Below, piece after piece: positions 1-8,483 of a stretch of 64,000 bases of DNA (positions are counted from its first letter, which is position 1; the number at the start of each line of letters is the position of its first letter). A program made the position numbers and the translations under genes. Under the pieces are notes generated by a model. The model searched no databases and had not been told where the DNA came from. It saw only the letters and a program-made list of their open reading frames with translations. Source of the DNA: Catenulispora sp. MAP5-51 (lineage in GTDB: Bacteria > Actinomycetota > Actinomycetes > Streptomycetales > Catenulisporaceae); assembly GCF_041261205.1 (NCBI RefSeq), contig NZ_JBGCCH010000012.1, positions 124,001 to 188,000 on the forward strand, read 5' to 3'.

Positions 1-246
1 GTTGCCCATGGTGGCCCGGCGGTCGCCGGCCAGGAGCACGCCGCCGGGGAAGGTGATGGAGACGATGGTGGTGCCGTGCGGCGCGATGTCGCCGCCGGAA
101 AGGGAGGACCCGGCCGGCAGGGAGCGCCCGGCCGGCAGGTACTCGGGGGCGAAGCCCTTCAAGAACTCGCTGAAAGAGGAGATGCCCGGCGTGAGGAACG
201 CCTGCGGCAGACCGCCCCGTGTGCCCCAGTCCGCGTTGGATTCCAC
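1..246 (-). CDS. prcB: 20S proteasome beta subunit, N-terminal part
   Basis: First 82 codons of the proteasome beta subunit; the rest lies beyond the left edge. The catalytic subunit is made as a proprotein, and self-cleavage exposes an N-terminal threonine in the 20S core. Here residues 1-58 form the propeptide, ending ...APHG, and the mature chain would begin at Thr59 ([17 protein letters not shown]), followed by the GDRRAT segment typical of beta subunits. The start is the GTG at 246: an in-frame TAG lies just upstream and an AAGGGG ribosome site sits 9 nt before it. It follows pup by 74 bp on the same strand, the usual pup-prcB order. Identity is secure; only the fragment is visible. Confidence 0.96.
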   Translation of the reverse strand, partial: MESNADWGTRGGLPQAFLTPGISSFSEFLKGFAPEYLPAGRSLPAGSSLSGGDIAPHGTTIVSITFPGGVLLAGDRRATMGN

Positions 247-320
247 TTCAGCAATCCCCTTCTATCAAGATTCGTACGAAACAGAGCTTGAGGTGCTGCG
301 ACCCTAGTTGATCGCGAACC

Positions 321-530
321 TCACTGGCCACCCTTCTGGACGAAGCCCCGGACGAAGTCCTCGGAGTTGGCCTCGAGCACCTCGTCGATCTCGTCCAGCA
401 TGGAGTCCACGTCCTCGGAGAGCTTCTCCTGACGCTCCTGCAGGTCGCTGCTCGCCTCGGGGGCGGTTTCCTCGACCTCTTGCTTGTCACGGTTGGCGTG
501 CTGCTGGCCGCCGCGTTCGTCCGCTGCCAT
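321..530 (-). CDS. pup: Prokaryotic ubiquitin-like protein Pup
   Basis: Small intrinsically disordered tag (69 aa) that is ligated to lysines of proteins destined for the mycobacterial-type proteasome. The C-terminal part carries the conserved Mpa-binding helix region (ERQEKLSEDVDSMLDEIDEV) and ends FVRGFVQKGGQ. The terminal Gln rather than Glu means it must first be deamidated by Dop, whose gene is directly upstream. The start is the ATG giving MAADERGGQQ, which matches family length (about 64-72 aa) and has a GAGAGGG ribosome site; a longer in-frame extension to 611 has no family support. It sits between dop and prcB, as in other actinobacteria. Confidence 0.97.
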   Translation of the reverse strand: MAADERGGQQHANRDKQEVEETAPEASSDLQERQEKLSEDVDSMLDEIDEVLEANSEDFVRGFVQKGGQ

Positions 531-701
531 CTCAGCCCTCTCCCACTCCTCGGCAAGGTTGCCGATCTTCCTCACTCTAGCTTCAACTTCCCCCGAACGG
601 GGGTATTCCACTCGTGCCCGGGGGACCGAATAAATGACGTTCGTGGAATTCGTCGGACCAGCGCCGAAGCGGCGCTGGTCCGATATGTGGAACGAGTCGT
701 C

Positions 702-2213
702 TCAGCCTTCGGTCAAAGCCCGCACCAGATCCTCCGCGGTGCGGCTTCTATCGATCAACGCTTGGACGTGCTGCTTGGTTCCGCGCGTCGGTTCCAGTGT
801 CGGCACCCTTTGCAGGGATTCGCGACCGGGGACGTCGAAGATCACCGAGTCCCAGGACGCGGCGGCCACGGAGTCGGCGTACTTGTCCAGGCAGCGGCCC
901 CGGAAGTAGGCCCTGGTGTCCTCCGGCGGGTGGTCCACCGCCTGCCGGATCTGCTCCTCGGTGGTGATCCGCTCGAACCGCCCGCGGGCCGCCAGGCGCT
1001 GGTACAGGCCCTTCTCCGGCCGCACGTCGGAGTACTGCAGGTCGACCAGCTCCAGGCGCGAGGAGTCCCAGTCCAGCCCGTCGCGCTTGCGGTAGCCCTG
1101 CAGGATCTCGTACTTGGCGACCCAGTCCAGCTCCCTGGACAGCGACATCGGATCGGACTCCAGGCGGGTGAGCACCGACTCCCAGCGCTCCAGCACGTCC
1201 TTGGTGACGTCGTCGACGTCCGAGCCGAACCGGTCCTCCACGAACTTGCGGGCCTGCTCGCAGTACTCCATCTGCAGCTGCACGGCGGTCAGCTTGCGGC
1301 CGCTGCGCAGCGTGACCAGCTGGCGCAGGCTCGGGTCGTGGCTGACCTGGTGCAGCGTGCGCACGGGCGCGTCCACCGACAGGTCGGTGGACATGAAGCG
1401 CTCCTCGATCATCGCCAGGACCAGCGCCGTGGTGCCCATCTTGAGGTAGATGGAGATCTCGGCCAGGTTGGCGTCGCCGATGATGACGTGCAGCCGGCGG
1501 TAGCGCTCGGGGTCGGCGTGCGGCTCGTCCCGGGTGTTGATGATCGGGCGCTTGAGCGTGGTCTCCAGGCCCACCTCGACCTCGAAGAAGTCGGCCCGCT
1601 GCGAGATCTGGAACCCGTGCGCCCGGCCGTCCTGCCCGATCCCGACCCGGCCGGCACCGGTGACCACCTGCCGGGAGACGAAGAACGGGGTGAGGTTGCG
1701 GACGATGTCGGCGAACGGCGTGGTGCGCTGCATGAGGTAGTTCTCATGCGAGCCGTAGGAGGCGCCCTTGTTGTCGGTGTTGTTCTTGTACAGGTTGATC
1801 GGCGCGGTCCCGGGGATCTCGGCGGCCCGGCGCGAGGCCTCGGCCATGATCCACTCCCCGGCCTTGTCCCAGATCACCGCGTCGCGCGGGTTGGTGACCT
1901 CCGGCGAGGAGTACTCCGGGTGCGCGTGGTCGACGTACAGGCGGGCCCCGTTGGTGAGGATCACGTTGGCCAGGCCCGCGTCCTCGTCGGTGAGCTGGCT
2001 GGCATCGGCGATGTCCCGGGCCAGGTCGAAGCCCCGGGCGTCCCGCAGGGGGTTCTCCTCTTCGAAGTCCCAGCGCGCACGGCGGGCCCGGTGCATGGCC
2101 GCGGCGTAGGAGTTGACGATCTGGGACGAGATCAGCATCGCGTTGGCGCCGGGGTTTCCTGGTACGGAGATGCCGTACTCGGTCTCGGTGCCCATGATTC
2201 GCCACACGCTCAT
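702..2213 (-). CDS. dop: Pup deamidase / depupylase Dop
   Basis: Glutamine-synthetase-fold enzyme of 503 aa that converts the C-terminal Gln of Pup to Glu and also removes Pup from substrates. The N-terminus [11 protein letters not shown] is the Dop/PafA nucleotide-binding signature. Other conserved stretches are [39 protein letters not shown] and [10 protein letters not shown], and the C-terminal half contains [16 protein letters not shown]. The SYGSHENYL stretch and overall order match Dop rather than PafA. The ATG at 2213 was chosen because AAGGTGG lies 5 nt upstream; a GTG at 2222 in the same frame is possible. It precedes pup on the same strand, so enzyme and substrate are probably co-transcribed. 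Confidence 0.96.
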   Translation of the reverse strand: MSVWRIMGTETEYGISVPGNPGANAMLISSQIVNSYAAAMHRARRARWDFEEENPLRDARGFDLARDIADASQLTDEDAGLANVILTNGARLYVDHAHPEYSSPEVTNPRDAVIWDKAGEWIMAEASRRAAEIPGTAPINLYKNNTDNKGASYGSHENYLMQRTTPFADIVRNLTPFFVSRQVVTGAGRVGIGQDGRAHGFQISQRADFFEVEVGLETTLKRPIINTRDEPHADPERYRRLHVIIGDANLAEISIYLKMGTTALVLAMIEERFMSTDLSVDAPVRTLHQVSHDPSLRQLVTLRSGRKLTAVQLQMEYCEQARKFVEDRFGSDVDDVTKDVLERWESVLTRLESDPMSLSRELDWVAKYEILQGYRKRDGLDWDSSRLELVDLQYSDVRPEKGLYQRLAARGRFERITTEEQIRQAVDHPPEDTRAYFRGRCLDKYADSVAAASWDSVIFDVPGRESLQRVPTLEPTRGTKQHVQALIDRSRTAEDLVRALTEG

Positions 2214-2351
2214 ACCGGCCACCTTATTCCGCGGGGGTGACGTGTGGCAGTGCCTTGTGCACGGTTTTTACTGGGATGACGGGTTGCCACTCGGTGTGTG
2301 TACCCGGGCGGTGATCAATGAACCGTGGGCGGACGAGGGGTTACGTCACGC

Positions 2352-2657
2352 TCAGAGGTGGCCCAGCACGGCCCTGACGACCTGGTCCACCCGCCGCCAG
2401 TCCGGCCCGGACAGCATGCCGCGCGGTGCTGTGAGCCCGGAGGCCGGAAGCCACTCGATGAACTCGGCCAGCACCGTGCCGGTCAGCGGGGTGGCGATCG
2501 GGACGTCGCCGGCGAACTCCTCCAGGGGCACGGGCTCGCCGGGGAGCACCGGGCACACGATCACGCGGCCGGGTCCGGCCTCGTTGTAGAGGTCTGAGGA
2601 CAGGATCAGAGCCAGAGTCGGCCGGTCGCCGCGCTCCCAGACCTCACCCTGCCGCAC
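2352..2657 (-). CDS. MazF/PemK-family toxin (putative endoribonuclease)
   Basis: A 101-aa protein starting MRQGEVWE, the usual N-terminal strand of MazF/PemK toxins, followed by RPTLALILSSDLYNE and VIVCPVLPG, the conserved core of the small beta-barrel. Family members are mRNA-cleaving ribonucleases inhibited by a partner antitoxin. The start codon overlaps the 3' end of the upstream antitoxin gene by 14 nt, so translation is probably coupled. Specificity cannot be read from sequence. The pair is inserted between dop and arc, two genes whose products work together, which suggests an accessory insertion at this site. Confidence 0.85.
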   Translation of the reverse strand: MRQGEVWERGDRPTLALILSSDLYNEAGPGRVIVCPVLPGEPVPLEEFAGDVPIATPLTGTVLAEFIEWLPASGLTAPRGMLSGPDWRRVDQVVRAVLGHL

Positions 2658-2871
2658 GCTGCTCCTCGATGCCGTTCTTGTGCTGCGCCAACCACTCAGG
2701 CGTGACGCCCAGCCGACGCTCCCGCTCGGCCGAGCGACTGAACCGCTGCCGCCAAGCCGCCTCCGCGAGAACCTTGTCCGTCCAGTTGGACAGGTTCATC
2801 CCGGCGGCCTCGGCCGCGGCCCGGGAAGCCTCTATGGTCTCCGCCTTCACGCTGACGTCAAGCTTCGGCAT
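2644..2871 (-). CDS. Antitoxin of MazEF-type pair, ribbon-helix-helix-like
   Basis: A 75-aa protein. Its N-terminus MPKLDVSVKAETIE is a probable beta strand followed by helices (ASRAAAEAAGMNLSNWTDKV), as in ribbon-helix-helix DNA-binding antitoxins; the charged C-terminal tail is the likely toxin-neutralising part. The start is the ATG at 2871: TATTCT lies 7 nt upstream with no Shine-Dalgarno sequence, consistent with a leaderless transcript. It precedes and overlaps the toxin gene, the normal order. The half-site array over its start (2870-2900) suggests autorepression. RHH assignment is by pattern only. Confidence 0.8.
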   Translation of the reverse strand: MPKLDVSVKAETIEASRAAAEAAGMNLSNWTDKVLAEAAWRQRFSRSAERERRLGVTPEWLAQHKNGIEEQRAAG

Positions 2872-2900
2872 GGTACGGAGAATACCATGAGAAATGGTAC
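2870..2900 (-). promoter_or_regulatory. Candidate autoregulatory operator and -10 box of the toxin-antitoxin pair
   Basis: Three copies of a 6-bp half-site in alternating orientation: ATGGTA at 2870-2875, TACCAT at 2883-2888 and ATGGTA at 2894-2899. The second and third form a perfect dyad with a 5-nt spacer. The -10-like TATTCT (minus strand, 2879-2884) lies inside the array and 7 nt before the antitoxin ATG. Binding of the antitoxin here would block its own promoter. This is inferred from position and symmetry. Confidence 0.65.
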
Positions 2901-2963
2901 GAGACGCGGATCCGCAACGCCTCGCCGCGCCGCCGAGGCAATAACGCGCCGCCACAAAGCACG

Positions 2964-3004
2964 CGCCGCCCGCGCGCCGTCTTGAAGACGGCGCGCGGGC
3001 GGCG
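2964..3004 (-). terminator. Strong hairpin after arc
   Basis: Nearly perfect inverted repeat: a 19-bp stem (2964-2982 with 2986-3004) around a 3-nt centre at 2983-2985, starting 18 nt beyond the arc stop codon in the direction of arc transcription. No long T-tract follows, so it is a hairpin-type terminator or 3'-end stabiliser without a classical U-tract. Confidence 0.7.
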
Positions 3005-3022
3005 GACAGGCCTTGCCGGCTG

Positions 3023-4807
3023 CTACAGGTACTGGCCGGTGCTGGCGATCGTGTCGATCGACCGGCCGGTGTCGCCACCGCGCTTGCCGGTGACCAGGGT
3101 GCGGATGAAGACGATGCGCTCGCCCTTCTTGCCGGAGATGCGGGCCCAGTCGTCGGGGTTGGTCGTGTTCGGCAGGTCCTCGTTCTCCTTGAACTCGTCG
3201 ACGCAGGCGCCGAGCAGGTGGGAGACGCGCAGGCCCTTCTGCTTGTGGTCCAGGAAGTCCTTGATCGCGGTCTTCTTCGCGCGGTCGACGATGTTCTGGA
3301 TCATCGCGCCGGAGTTGAAGTCGCGGAAGTACATGACTTCCTTGTCGCCGTTGGCGTAGGTGACCTCCAGGAACCGGTTCTCGTCGATCTCGCTGTACAT
3401 CCGCTCGACCGTGGCCTGGATCATCGCCGACACCGTGGCCTGCCGGTCGCCGCTGTGCTCGGCCAGGTCCTCGGCGTGCAGGGGCAGTTGGGGGGTGACG
3501 TACTTGCTGAAGATGTCCTTGGCCGCCTCGGCGTCCGGACGCTCGATCTTGATCTTCACGTCCAGCCGGCCCGGGCGCAGGATCGCCGGGTCGATCATGT
3601 CCTCGCGGTTGGAGGCGCCGATGACGATGACGTTCTCCAGGCCCTCGACGCCGTCGATCTCCGAGAGCAGCTGCGGGACGATCGTGTTCTCGACGTCGGA
3701 GCTGATACCGCTGCCGCGGGTGCGGAACAGCGAGTCCATCTCGTCGAAGAACACGATGACCGGGGCGCCCTCGCTGGCCTTCTCGCGCGCCCGCTGGAAG
3801 ACCAGGCGGATGTGCCGCTCGGTCTCGCCGACGTACTTGTTGAGCAGCTCAGGGCCCTTGATGTTGAGGAAGTAGCTCTTCACGTTGTCCGAGCCGGTCA
3901 CCTCGGCGACCTTCTTGGCCAGCGAGTTGGCCACCGCCTTGGCGATCAGGGTCTTGCCGCAGCCGGGAGGCCCGTACAGCAGCACGCCCTTGGGCGGGCG
4001 CAGCTGGTGCTCCTTGAACAGGTCAGGGTGCAGATACGGGAGCTCGACGGCGTCCCGGATCAGCTCGATCTGCCCGTCCAGGCCGCCGATCTCCAGGTAG
4101 GAGATGTCCGGGACCTCCTCCAGCACGAGGTCTTCGACCTCGGACTTGGGGATGACCTCGTAGACGTAGCCGCTGCGCGGCTCCATCAGGAGCGCGTCGC
4201 CCGGACGCAGCTTGACGCCGGACTCCAGCAGCGGCTGGCCCAGGCGGACCACGTGCTCCTCGTCGGTCCGGCCGGTGACCAGGGCGCGGGTGCCGTCCTC
4301 CAGGATCTCCTTGAGGCTGACGATCTCGCCCACGCTCTCGAAGCCGAACGCGGCGACGACATTGAGCGCCTCGTTCAGCATCACCTCCTGGCCGGGGCTC
4401 AGCGAGCCGGGTTCGATGGAGGGGCTCACCGACACCCGCATCTTGCGGCCGCCGGTGAAGATGTCGGCGTTGCCCTCGCCGGCGTCCTCCAGGAACACCC
4501 CGAAACCGCTCGGCGGCTGCGCGAGGCGGTCGATCTCCTCCTTCAACGCCACGATCTGGTCGCGCGCTTCTCGCAGCGTCGCCACCAGCCGTTCGTTCTG
4601 GCTCGTGAGCCCGGCCACAGTGGCCTGCAACTCGTTGATCCGCTCCTCCACGGCCCGGCCGCCCCGTGGGGCGTCCGCGGCGTCGCGGAGCCGGCGCCGC
4701 AGGACGGCGATCTCCTGCTCCAGGTACGTGACCTGGGCAGCGAGGTCATCCGACCCGCGCGCCGAGCGGCCGGCGCCCTCGCGGATGTCGTCGTCGTGTG
4801 CTGGCAC
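3023..4807 (-). CDS. arc: Proteasome-associated AAA ATPase (Arc/Mpa)
   Basis: Hexameric ATPase (594 aa) that binds Pup on tagged proteins, unfolds them and feeds them into the 20S core. The N-terminal coiled coil (about residues 15-90, [15 protein letters not shown] onward) is the Pup-binding region. OB domains follow, then the AAA module with Walker A GPPGCGKT near residue 280 and Walker [11 protein letters not shown]. The last four residues, GQYL, are the conserved C-terminal motif that docks into the proteasome alpha ring. The start is the GTG giving [11 protein letters not shown], with GGGAGGTGAGG just upstream. Length matches actinobacterial Arc. Confidence 0.97.
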   Translation of the reverse strand: MPAHDDDIREGAGRSARGSDDLAAQVTYLEQEIAVLRRRLRDAADAPRGGRAVEERINELQATVAGLTSQNERLVATLREARDQIVALKEEIDRLAQPPSGFGVFLEDAGEGNADIFTGGRKMRVSVSPSIEPGSLSPGQEVMLNEALNVVAAFGFESVGEIVSLKEILEDGTRALVTGRTDEEHVVRLGQPLLESGVKLRPGDALLMEPRSGYVYEVIPKSEVEDLVLEEVPDISYLEIGGLDGQIELIRDAVELPYLHPDLFKEHQLRPPKGVLLYGPPGCGKTLIAKAVANSLAKKVAEVTGSDNVKSYFLNIKGPELLNKYVGETERHIRLVFQRAREKASEGAPVIVFFDEMDSLFRTRGSGISSDVENTIVPQLLSEIDGVEGLENVIVIGASNREDMIDPAILRPGRLDVKIKIERPDAEAAKDIFSKYVTPQLPLHAEDLAEHSGDRQATVSAMIQATVERMYSEIDENRFLEVTYANGDKEVMYFRDFNSGAMIQNIVDRAKKTAIKDFLDHKQKGLRVSHLLGACVDEFKENEDLPNTTNPDDWARISGKKGERIVFIRTLVTGKRGGDTGRSIDTIASTGQYL

Positions 4808-5136
4808 GGTCCTCACCTCCCGCCGGAAGCTGCGATGCTCAAGAACTTCCTTGCTGCTGTCCTGCCTAGCGGAAGCGTTCTTGAAACCGCTGAATGTTGT
4901 GCAGTTGCGACCGAGACCGGGAGCGGCATCCCCCGCGGATCCGGAACTCGGGTGCTCCTCGTTCGAACAACAAGGCCTGTCGTCATGACGATTCCCCCTC
5001 ACTCGGCTGGTTATGTGGCGCCGGCCCGGAGTTGTGATCCCGATCCTTGCCCACTGCTGGTGCTTTGTCGAGGACAATCGATCAACGTGCGAGGGGGCCG
5101 GAAGGTTCGCCGAACCGGCTTGATAGCGTCTCGAAT
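4808..5136. other. Divergent intergenic region between arc and ferredoxin
   Basis: No convincing gene in 329 bp. It holds the arc leader on the minus strand, with an imperfect hairpin whose arms are at 4841-4850 and 4871-4882 (AAGAACTTCC / GGAAGCGTTCTT, 2-nt bulge), about 34 nt before the arc start. It also holds a short dyad GGTTCG-C-CGAACC at 5104-5116, just upstream of the ferredoxin -10 box. The GTTCGAAC near 4972 resembles a tRNA T-loop but no tRNA fold surrounds it. Confidence 0.6.
5124..5129 (+). promoter_or_regulatory. Candidate -10 box (TAGCGT) of a leaderless ferredoxin transcript
   Basis: TAGCGT fits the actinobacterial TANNNT -10 pattern and lies 7 nt before the ferredoxin ATG, and there is no Shine-Dalgarno sequence. 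The dyad at 5104-5116 would overlap the space upstream of this box. Confidence 0.5.
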
Positions 5137-5439
5137 ATGACCGTCACCACTGACACGGATGCACTCGAGGTATGGATCGATCACGATCTGTGCACCGGCG
5201 ACGGCATCTGCGCGCAGTATGCGCCGGACGTGTTCGAACTCGACATCGACGGTGTCGCCTATGTGAAGGACGGACCGGACGCCGATTTGCGCACCGGCGC
5301 CGAGGCCCGCGTGCCGGTCCCGGCCGATCTGGTGCTGGCCGTCATCGACTCGGCCAAGGAGTGTCCCGGGGACTGCATCCACGTCCGGCGGGCGGCTGAC
5401 GGGGTGGTCGTGGCCGGTCCGGACGCCGACGGGGCGTGA
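5137..5439 (+). CDS. Single-cluster ferredoxin ([3Fe-4S] or [4Fe-4S])
   Basis: A 100-aa electron-transfer protein. It has the layout of small actinomycete ferredoxins: [24 protein letters not shown] near residues 10-35, then [10 protein letters not shown] at about 76-85. The first pair is C-x5-C, typical of [3Fe-4S] ferredoxins that serve cytochromes P450; two cysteines in CPGDC complete the cluster or leave a spare. No P450 gene is nearby, so the partner is unknown. The ATG at 5137 gives the usual N-terminus and has a leaderless-type -10 box. A ferredoxin beside arc is also seen in Streptomyces. Confidence 0.85.
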   Translation: MTVTTDTDALEVWIDHDLCTGDGICAQYAPDVFELDIDGVAYVKDGPDADLRTGAEARVPVPADLVLAVIDSAKECPGDCIHVRRAADGVVVAGPDADGA

Positions 5440-5556
5440 CAAGAGCGAGCCGGACGGCGGGAGACGGGTTCCGCCCCAGCTCGGCACCTGTCTCCATCGC
5501 CGTCTTCCCCGTGGCCCGCTAACCCAGACGTCTCACCGGCCGTCCAGGTTGCCGCC

Positions 5557-6849
5557 TCAGGAAAAATTCCGCTCGATCGGGTGACCGCCCAGGTCATAAC
5601 GCCGCGCCAGGACCGGCAGCAGCCGCACCGGACCGCCGACCGGGTGCAGCCGCTCGGGGGCATCCGTGTGGATCGGCACCACGGTCCGCGGCGCGACCCG
5701 GTGCACCAGGGTGTGCAGGTCGTCGGCCGTGGCGTGGCCGAAGGAGCCGATCCGGCGCAGCGGGATGCCCAGGACGTCCAGCCACTCCGTGAACAGCGCC
5801 CAGCGGGACTCGAACGGCCCCAGCGGCTCCCCGTTGGCGTGCAGCCAGACGGTCCGCTCCCCCACCGGCAGGTCCGCCAGGTCCGGGATGCCGCGCAGGT
5901 CGCGCAGGTCGGGCTGGTAGACGTAGGCGCCGGGATCGGCCTTGAGCTCCTCCAGACCCACCTCGGAGTACGCCACCACGCCCTGGACGTCCAGCGCGCG
6001 CAGGAACGCCGCGACCGGGTCGCCCCACAGGATCCGCCGCCCGGCGGCGCCGGCCACCTCGATGAACTCCGCGACCCGCTCCAGGTCGCGCGGGTACATC
6101 GCGAGCAGCACCAGGTCCCCGCGCGCCTCCTCCAGCACCGCGGCGAAGTCCCGGACCACGTCGTCCTCGGTGCGCACCGGGCCCGGGAACGCCGGCAGAC
6201 CGAGGGCCGTACCCTCTGTGACGAACATCTCACAGCCCGCCGCGCGCTCGGCCAGCTGCCAGGCCCGCTCCGGCGCGCGGCCGTGGAAGCGGATGTCGCC
6301 GGTGAAGGCCAGTACGCCGTCGGAGGTGGTGACCAGGTACCCGCTGGCCCCGGGCACGTCGTGGTCGACGGTGACGCGCTCGACGGTCAGCGGCCCGAAG
6401 GCCACCGGCGTCTGGTCGGCCAGCGTCCGCCAGTCCGGGTCGCCGCCGGGCAGGCCGTCGCCCGCGGCGGTCAGCGCGCGCATCACGGCGACGGTCTCCG
6501 GGGCCGCGTGAACCTCAATTCCGGACCTGAGGGTTCCGACCAGACCGCAGTGGTCGATGTGGGCGTGGCTGACGAACACCGCCGTCGCCGGGCCGTCCTC
6601 GCCGAGCGGATCCCCCGGTTCGACCATCGCCGGGTCGTAGACCCCGGGCAGCCGCGGCGCCGCGCCGACCCGCAGCCGGTCGGCGAGGTAGCGGTGCGGC
6701 CGGGGCACGACCGGGGGACGGAACAGGTCGGTGCCACGGGGGATGTCGAGCCCGAAATCGAGCAGGACGCGGTGGTCCCCCTCGGTGATCAGGATCTTGC
6801 TGGAGCCGATGACGCCGACCCCGCCCCAGAACTCGACGGTTGCTGCCAT
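5557..6849 (-). CDS. MBL-fold hydrolase of the RNase J/beta-CASP type
   Basis: A 430-aa metallo-beta-lactamase-fold protein. The zinc motif SHAHIDHCG (near residue 95) is HxHxDH; the later ligands are TVDHDVPGASGYLV and LAFTGDIRFHG, and VVPIHTDAPERL near the C-terminus resembles beta-CASP motif C. Members include RNase J-like nucleases and cleavage factors, but it is shorter than RNase J (about 550 aa), so a nuclease role is inference. It is the last gene of the ABC importer operon, 19 nt after the HAD gene, which is an unusual place for an RNA-processing enzyme; a metabolic hydrolase is an alternative. Confidence 0.75.
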   Translation of the reverse strand: MAATVEFWGGVGVIGSSKILITEGDHRVLLDFGLDIPRGTDLFRPPVVPRPHRYLADRLRVGAAPRLPGVYDPAMVEPGDPLGEDGPATAVFVSHAHIDHCGLVGTLRSGIEVHAAPETVAVMRALTAAGDGLPGGDPDWRTLADQTPVAFGPLTVERVTVDHDVPGASGYLVTTSDGVLAFTGDIRFHGRAPERAWQLAERAAGCEMFVTEGTALGLPAFPGPVRTEDDVVRDFAAVLEEARGDLVLLAMYPRDLERVAEFIEVAGAAGRRILWGDPVAAFLRALDVQGVVAYSEVGLEELKADPGAYVYQPDLRDLRGIPDLADLPVGERTVWLHANGEPLGPFESRWALFTEWLDVLGIPLRRIGSFGHATADDLHTLVHRVAPRTVVPIHTDAPERLHPVGGPVRLLPVLARRYDLGGHPIERNFS

Positions 6850-6868
6850 GGAGATATGTGTTCTCTTC

Positions 6869-7618
6869 CTATGAATTGTGCGCGCGAACCCAGGAGACGA
6901 TCCCGGGCAGGAGGTCCTCGACCGTCGCGGCGCTCAGCGTCGCGGGGCCGTCGGCGCGGCCGAACCGGTCGATGTAGCCGGCGCTCGCGCCGACCGACAT
7001 CGCGGGCTCGATCTCGTTGAAGTAGTGGTCGCCGAGCGAGAAGAGCTCGACCGCCGGCCGGTGGGCCAGCTCCGCGGCGATCCAGCGCCGCAGTCCCTCG
7101 GGTTTGTTCGCTCCGGAGACGACCTCCTCGAACAGGCCGGTGACCCCGAGCTTGGCCAGCAGCGGCGCGAGCCCTCCGGCCGGGCTGTTGGTGGCCAGCA
7201 CGATCCGTGCCTGGCCGCGCAGCTTCTCGAACGCCTCGACCAGCGCCGGGACCGCCGTGACCCGGCAGTCGGCGGTCAGCATGTACTGCCGGCTGGCCAG
7301 GAACGCCTCCTCAGTGGCCGCGGTGCCCACGCCGGACAGCGCCGCCAGGCCCGCCGCCGCGCCCCAGGCGTCCACCGAGCTGCGCAGCACGGCGGCCGCG
7401 GCCTCGTCGGCGACCCGGTCCGCGGCGGCCACCCCGTGCTCGAGGTAGGCCTCGAACAGGTCCAGGAACCGCCCGCGCCACTCGTTCGGCAGGCTGCCGG
7501 CCGCGTGCTCGGCGTAGAAGCGCACCGGGCCGTCGTCGCGGTAGACGGTGCCGTCGAAGTCCACGACCAGGACCGGCCGGCGGTCCGGCGTCCCCGTCCC
7601 CATCCCCGGCTCAGCCAC
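6869..7618 (-). CDS. HAD-superfamily hydrolase
   Basis: A 249-aa phosphatase-like protein. Motif I is VVDFDGTVYRD (around residues 18-28), motif II is the Ser in LATNSPAGG, the motif III Lys is in SGANKPEGL and motif IV is SLGDHYFNEIEPA. Between motifs I and II lies a helical cap, as in subfamily I HADs. Its start overlaps the upstream permease stop by 8 nt, so it belongs to the importer operon; a phosphorylated sugar or polyol is a reasonable substrate guess, but nothing in the sequence proves it. Confidence 0.82.
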   Translation of the reverse strand: MAEPGMGTGTPDRRPVLVVDFDGTVYRDDGPVRFYAEHAAGSLPNEWRGRFLDLFEAYLEHGVAAADRVADEAAAAVLRSSVDAWGAAAGLAALSGVGTAATEEAFLASRQYMLTADCRVTAVPALVEAFEKLRGQARIVLATNSPAGGLAPLLAKLGVTGLFEEVVSGANKPEGLRRWIAAELAHRPAVELFSLGDHYFNEIEPAMSVGASAGYIDRFGRADGPATLSAATVEDLLPGIVSWVRAHNS

Positions 7619-8483
7619 GGACGCCTCCGGCCGCCGACAGCGCGCCGCGGATGAACTGCCGCTGCAACAGCAGGAAGAACACCATGACCGGCAGCGTGGT
7701 GAAGGTGACCGCGGCGGCCAGGCCCGGGAAGTCGGTGCCCTCGGCGTTGGCGAAGGTCGACAGCCCGACCTCGACCGGCTGCACCGTGTTCGAGGAGTCC
7801 ATGCTGGAGTTCGTCATGATCACCGGCCACAGGAACGAGTTCCAGGAGCCCAGGAAGACGTTGATGGCCACGATGACCAGCGCCGGGCGCACCATCGGCA
7901 CGCCGATCGAGCGCAGGAAGCGCAGCCGCGAGGCGCCGTCCAGCGCCGCGGCGTCCAGGATCTCGGCCGGCATGGTCAGGAAGAACTGCCGGACCAGGAA
8001 GATCCCGAAGACGCTGGCGCCCCACGGGATGATCTGGATCCAGTAGGTGTTCAGCAGGTGCAGGTCGTTGGCCAGCACGTAGTCCGGAATGATCAGCACC
8101 GTGCCGGGCATCATCAGCACGGACAGGACCACCAGGGTCAGCACCTTGCGGCCCGGGAAGCGCAGCACCCCGAAGGCGAAGCCGGCCAGCAGCGAGGTGA
8201 CCAGGCACAGGACCACGGTGCAGGAGGCGATCAGGATCGTGTTGCCGAACAGGCGGACCCACGGCGCCGAGTGCCAGGCCCGGGACCAGTTCGACCAGTC
8301 CCAGTGCGGCACCAGCACCGGCGGGAAGCTGCTGAACTCGCCGGGGTGCCCCAGCGAGATGACCACCGTCCAGTAGAACGGGAAGACGAAGGCCACGCCG
8401 ACGGCGACGGCGAGCGCGCGCCGGGCGTAACGCCCGGCGCGGCTCGACCCCGCCATGCCGCGGGATGCCGTGTTCTTGCTCAC
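7611..8483 (-). CDS. ABC sugar-type importer permease, MalG-like
   Basis: Inner-membrane permease of the carbohydrate uptake CUT1 family, 290 aa with six predicted membrane segments (the first around ALAVAVGVAFVFPFYWTVVI). The EAA loop that contacts the ATPase reads EILDAAALDGASRLRFLRSI, and the C-terminus VFFLLLQRQFIRGALSAAG is typical of MalG-type proteins. The start is the GTG at 8483, which overlaps the binding-protein stop (GTGA). It works with the MalF-like permease (9938-10894) and the lipoprotein (8480-9823). Confidence 0.92.
   Translation of the reverse strand: MSKNTASRGMAGSSRAGRYARRALAVAVGVAFVFPFYWTVVISLGHPGEFSSFPPVLVPHWDWSNWSRAWHSAPWVRLFGNTILIASCTVVLCLVTSLLAGFAFGVLRFPGRKVLTLVVLSVLMMPGTVLIIPDYVLANDLHLLNTYWIQIIPWGASVFGIFLVRQFFLTMPAEILDAAALDGASRLRFLRSIGVPMVRPALVIVAINVFLGSWNSFLWPVIMTNSSMDSSNTVQPVEVGLSTFANAEGTDFPGLAAAVTFTTLPVMVFFLLLQRQFIRGALSAAGGVRG

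Noticed and set aside
4966-4990. GTTCGAAC resembling a tRNA T-loop
   Set aside because: No acceptor, D or anticodon stems can be drawn around it.
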